From positions 1 through 5,722 of the forward strand of contig QXWX01000188.1 in the NCBI GenBank assembly GCA_009911175.1: a stretch of 5,722 nt of DNA, read 5' to 3'. The position numbers and the translations under genes were made by a program. Positions 4,816 to 5,722 of the stretch are shown here, in pieces. This DNA is from Lachnospiraceae bacterium. Lineage in GTDB: Bacteria; Bacillota_A; Clostridia; Lachnospirales; Lachnospiraceae. Under the pieces are notes generated by a model. The model was not told the DNA's origin and did no database searches. It saw only the letters and a program-made list of their open reading frames with translations. The number at the start of each line of letters is the position of its first letter. Position 1 is the stretch's first letter.

Positions 4816-5220
4816 ATGCTTATATTTAACGACACAGAAGAAAAAGCGGTTGAGAAAGCCATAGCCGCCCTTGCGGATATGATACCGCTGGAAGCCATGC
4901 AGCCGCCCCACTCCCCGGCACTTACTTTTCCGGGATTGGAAATCAGACCGCACCAACGCCGGGTACTGAAAGACGGGGCAGACATTCCTCTCACACGTTT
5001 AGAGTACGGCGCACTCTGCTACCTTGCCGCCAGTCCGGGGAGGGTATTCACAAAGGCGCAAATCTTTGAAGCCGTGTGGAGCATGGAAAGTGAAAGCTGC
5101 CAGTCAAACGTGGCGAATGTGATATGCAATCTACGGAAAAAGATAGAGCCGGACAGCGGCAAGCCCACTTACATAAAGACCGTTTTAGGCGTGGGCTACA
5201 AGTTTGCTTCTGGGGAATGA
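4816..5220 (+). CDS. Orphan OmpR/PhoB-type winged-helix DNA-binding protein
   Basis: This 134-residue protein is a probable transcription regulator. Residues about 39-131 form a Trans_reg_C winged helix: LEIRPHQRRVLKDGADIPLT (wing and strands), RLEYGALCYLAASPGRVFTK (helices 1-2), the recognition helix near QSNVANVICNLRKKIE, and the C-terminal hairpin YIKTVLGVGYKF. The receiver domain and phospho-acceptor Asp of normal response regulators are absent; the first ~38 residues are a short helical segment. The start is uncertain. The open frame reaches GTG 4792, but AGGAGG (4787-4792) overlaps that codon, so it cannot be its ribosome site. ATG 4816 is the next good start, yet lies 23 nt from the AGGAGG. 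The gene is third in the operon and is followed by a terminator. The target is unknown and might be the adjacent mobilization region. Confidence 0.82.
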   Translation: MLIFNDTEEKAVEKAIAALADMIPLEAMQPPHSPALTFPGLEIRPHQRRVLKDGADIPLTRLEYGALCYLAASPGRVFTKAQIFEAVWSMESESCQSNVANVICNLRKKIEPDSGKPTYIKTVLGVGYKFASGE

Positions 5221-5257
5221 TAACAGAATAACCGCCGCCCATCAGCGGCAGCCAAAG

Positions 5258-5289
5258 ACAGGAAATCAAGAAAAGGTTTCCTGTTTTTT
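5258..5289 (+). terminator. Rho-independent terminator of the sigma/HTH/winged-helix operon
   Basis: ACAGGAAA (5258-5265) pairs with TTTCCTGT (5277-5284) around an 11-nt loop, followed by a six-T run (5284-5289). It lies 38 bp after the winged-helix stop codon. A small GCCGC/GCGGC hairpin (5234-5249) precedes it. Confidence 0.85.
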
Positions 5290-5649
5290 GCGCCAAAAAC
5301 CAAGCCGGATTTTGCGCCGCAATAAAATAATTCAAAAACTTTCGGAAAACATTGCCAAAATTTCTTTTTTTCCCGTAGTAGGTAGTATGGGGAAAAATAA
5401 TTGCCGGAAAGTTTGGCATTTTTTGAAACCGTCCGTATATCACTGCAAAACGGAGCTGGTTTTCCGTTTTTGTCAAATTCTGTTACGAAAACACGAAAAG
5501 AAATTCCGGGGAACTTTGCCAGATTTGCCTTGCCGTGCGTAGTAAGTAATAGAGGGAGAAACACCGCCGCATAGCTGGCAGAATCCACGCCGAACAAGCC
5601 GGGGGTATCAGCAGAAGCCCACACAGAGGAAGCCGCCACTTTCTTAGAG
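5290..5649. other. Intergenic region without a credible gene
   Basis: This ~360-bp stretch has short open frames but none with a recognisable product plus a good ribosome site. It holds a perfect hairpin AAAACGGA (5447-5454) / TCCGTTTT (5463-5470) flanked by A and T tracts, which could terminate transcription in both directions. It also holds two similar GTAGTA-rich segments (5374-5397 and 5538-5561). It probably belongs to the region leading into the mobilization genes. Confidence 0.5.
5447..5471. terminator. Possible bidirectional terminator hairpin
   Basis: AAAACGGA (5447-5454) and TCCGTTTT (5463-5470) pair perfectly over 8 bp with an 8-nt loop. T5467-5471 gives a short U-tract on the plus strand, and the leading AAAA does the same on the minus strand. 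The stem is weak in GC, so efficiency is doubtful. Confidence 0.4.
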
Positions 5650-5722
5650 CAAGATTCTACCATAGTACCAAAATTCGCTTATCGCTCATTTTGTCCTATG
5701 GGAATCTTGTTGGGGTTGCCAC
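5650..5722. other. Candidate origin of transfer (oriT) or mobilization operator: long inverted repeat at the window edge
   Basis: The left arm CAAGATTC..CCATAG..AC.AAAAT (5650-5674) pairs with 5688-5709; 21 of 22 right-arm bases match once a 2-nt and a 1-nt insertion in the left arm are allowed. The loop is 13 nt. It is followed at once by GTTGGGGTTGCCAC, whose GTTGGGGT could begin another palindrome just beyond the window. A relaxase recognition repeat beside a short conserved nick region is the usual architecture of oriT, and such elements often place it before mobC/mobA. No relaxase gene is in the window, so this is inference; it could also be an operator for the mobilization genes. Confidence 0.45.

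Noticed and set aside
5204..5542. 112-codon plus-strand ORF after the winged-helix gene
   Set aside because: It overlaps the previous gene and runs straight through the terminator hairpin; composition and lack of family match suggest noncoding.
5196..5663. 155-codon minus-strand ORF
   Set aside because: No ribosome site or recognisable domain; it crosses the terminator and both hairpins on the opposite strand.
1..5722. CRISPR array, tRNA or rRNA genes, insertion-sequence transposase, integrase or excisionase
   Set aside because: No regularly spaced repeats, no cloverleaf or rRNA motifs, and no transposase or recombinase motifs were seen on either strand.

Overview
The window looks like part of a conjugative or mobilizable element from a Clostridia-type member of the Bacillota, of the broad Tn916/Tn1549-like kind common in gut Lachnospiraceae and related families. 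The basis is recognition of families: a VirD4/TraG coupling-protein C-terminus, a Maff2-type membrane protein, an Orf7-like sigma factor overlapping an Orf8-like helix-turn-helix protein, and strong AGGAGG-type ribosome binding sites. No host-specific gene fixes the genus.

Left part (1-2116). The window opens inside a group II intron. The intron-encoded reverse transcriptase/maturase runs to 1251 and is followed by a textbook domain V (1276-1309) and a domain VI with one bulged adenosine (A1335). The intron ends at 1341, and the downstream exon of the interrupted virD4/traG-like gene starts exactly on a codon (1342-1692). A structured leader of about 280 bp with several hairpins leads into a Maff2-like gene (1976-2116). 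That gene keeps its first ~41 residues and then changes abruptly. The type IV secretion genes that usually follow (TrbL-like, PrgI, VirB4) are absent, so this is probably a deletion or insertion junction.

Middle part (2117-4142). This AT-rich cargo block contains a TetR-family regulator (minus strand) divergent from a CDF-like cation transporter (plus strand). They share a short control region with two overlapping promoters and an inverted repeat at the start of the regulator's transcript. Between the Maff2 break and the tetR stop lies a ~140-bp near-palindrome (2202-2341). Nine of its ten arm-to-arm substitutions become G·U pairs if the minus strand is the folded strand. This suggests a conserved structured RNA, or single-stranded DNA, read in the tetR direction. 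It is the most unusual feature of the window.

Right part (4143-5722). A compact plus-strand operon encodes an Orf7-like sigma factor, an Orf8-like HTH protein overlapping it by 14 bp, and a receiver-less OmpR/PhoB-type winged-helix protein. It ends in a clear intrinsic terminator (5258-5289). About 430 bp follow without a credible gene, ending in a 22-25-bp-arm inverted repeat next to GTTGGGGTTGCCAC at the window edge. This resembles a transfer origin or an operator upstream of mobilization genes lying outside the window.

Taken together, the window shows conjugation machinery interrupted by an intron and then truncated, a metal- or stress-type efflux cassette carried as cargo, and the regulatory block that probably precedes the mobilization genes.
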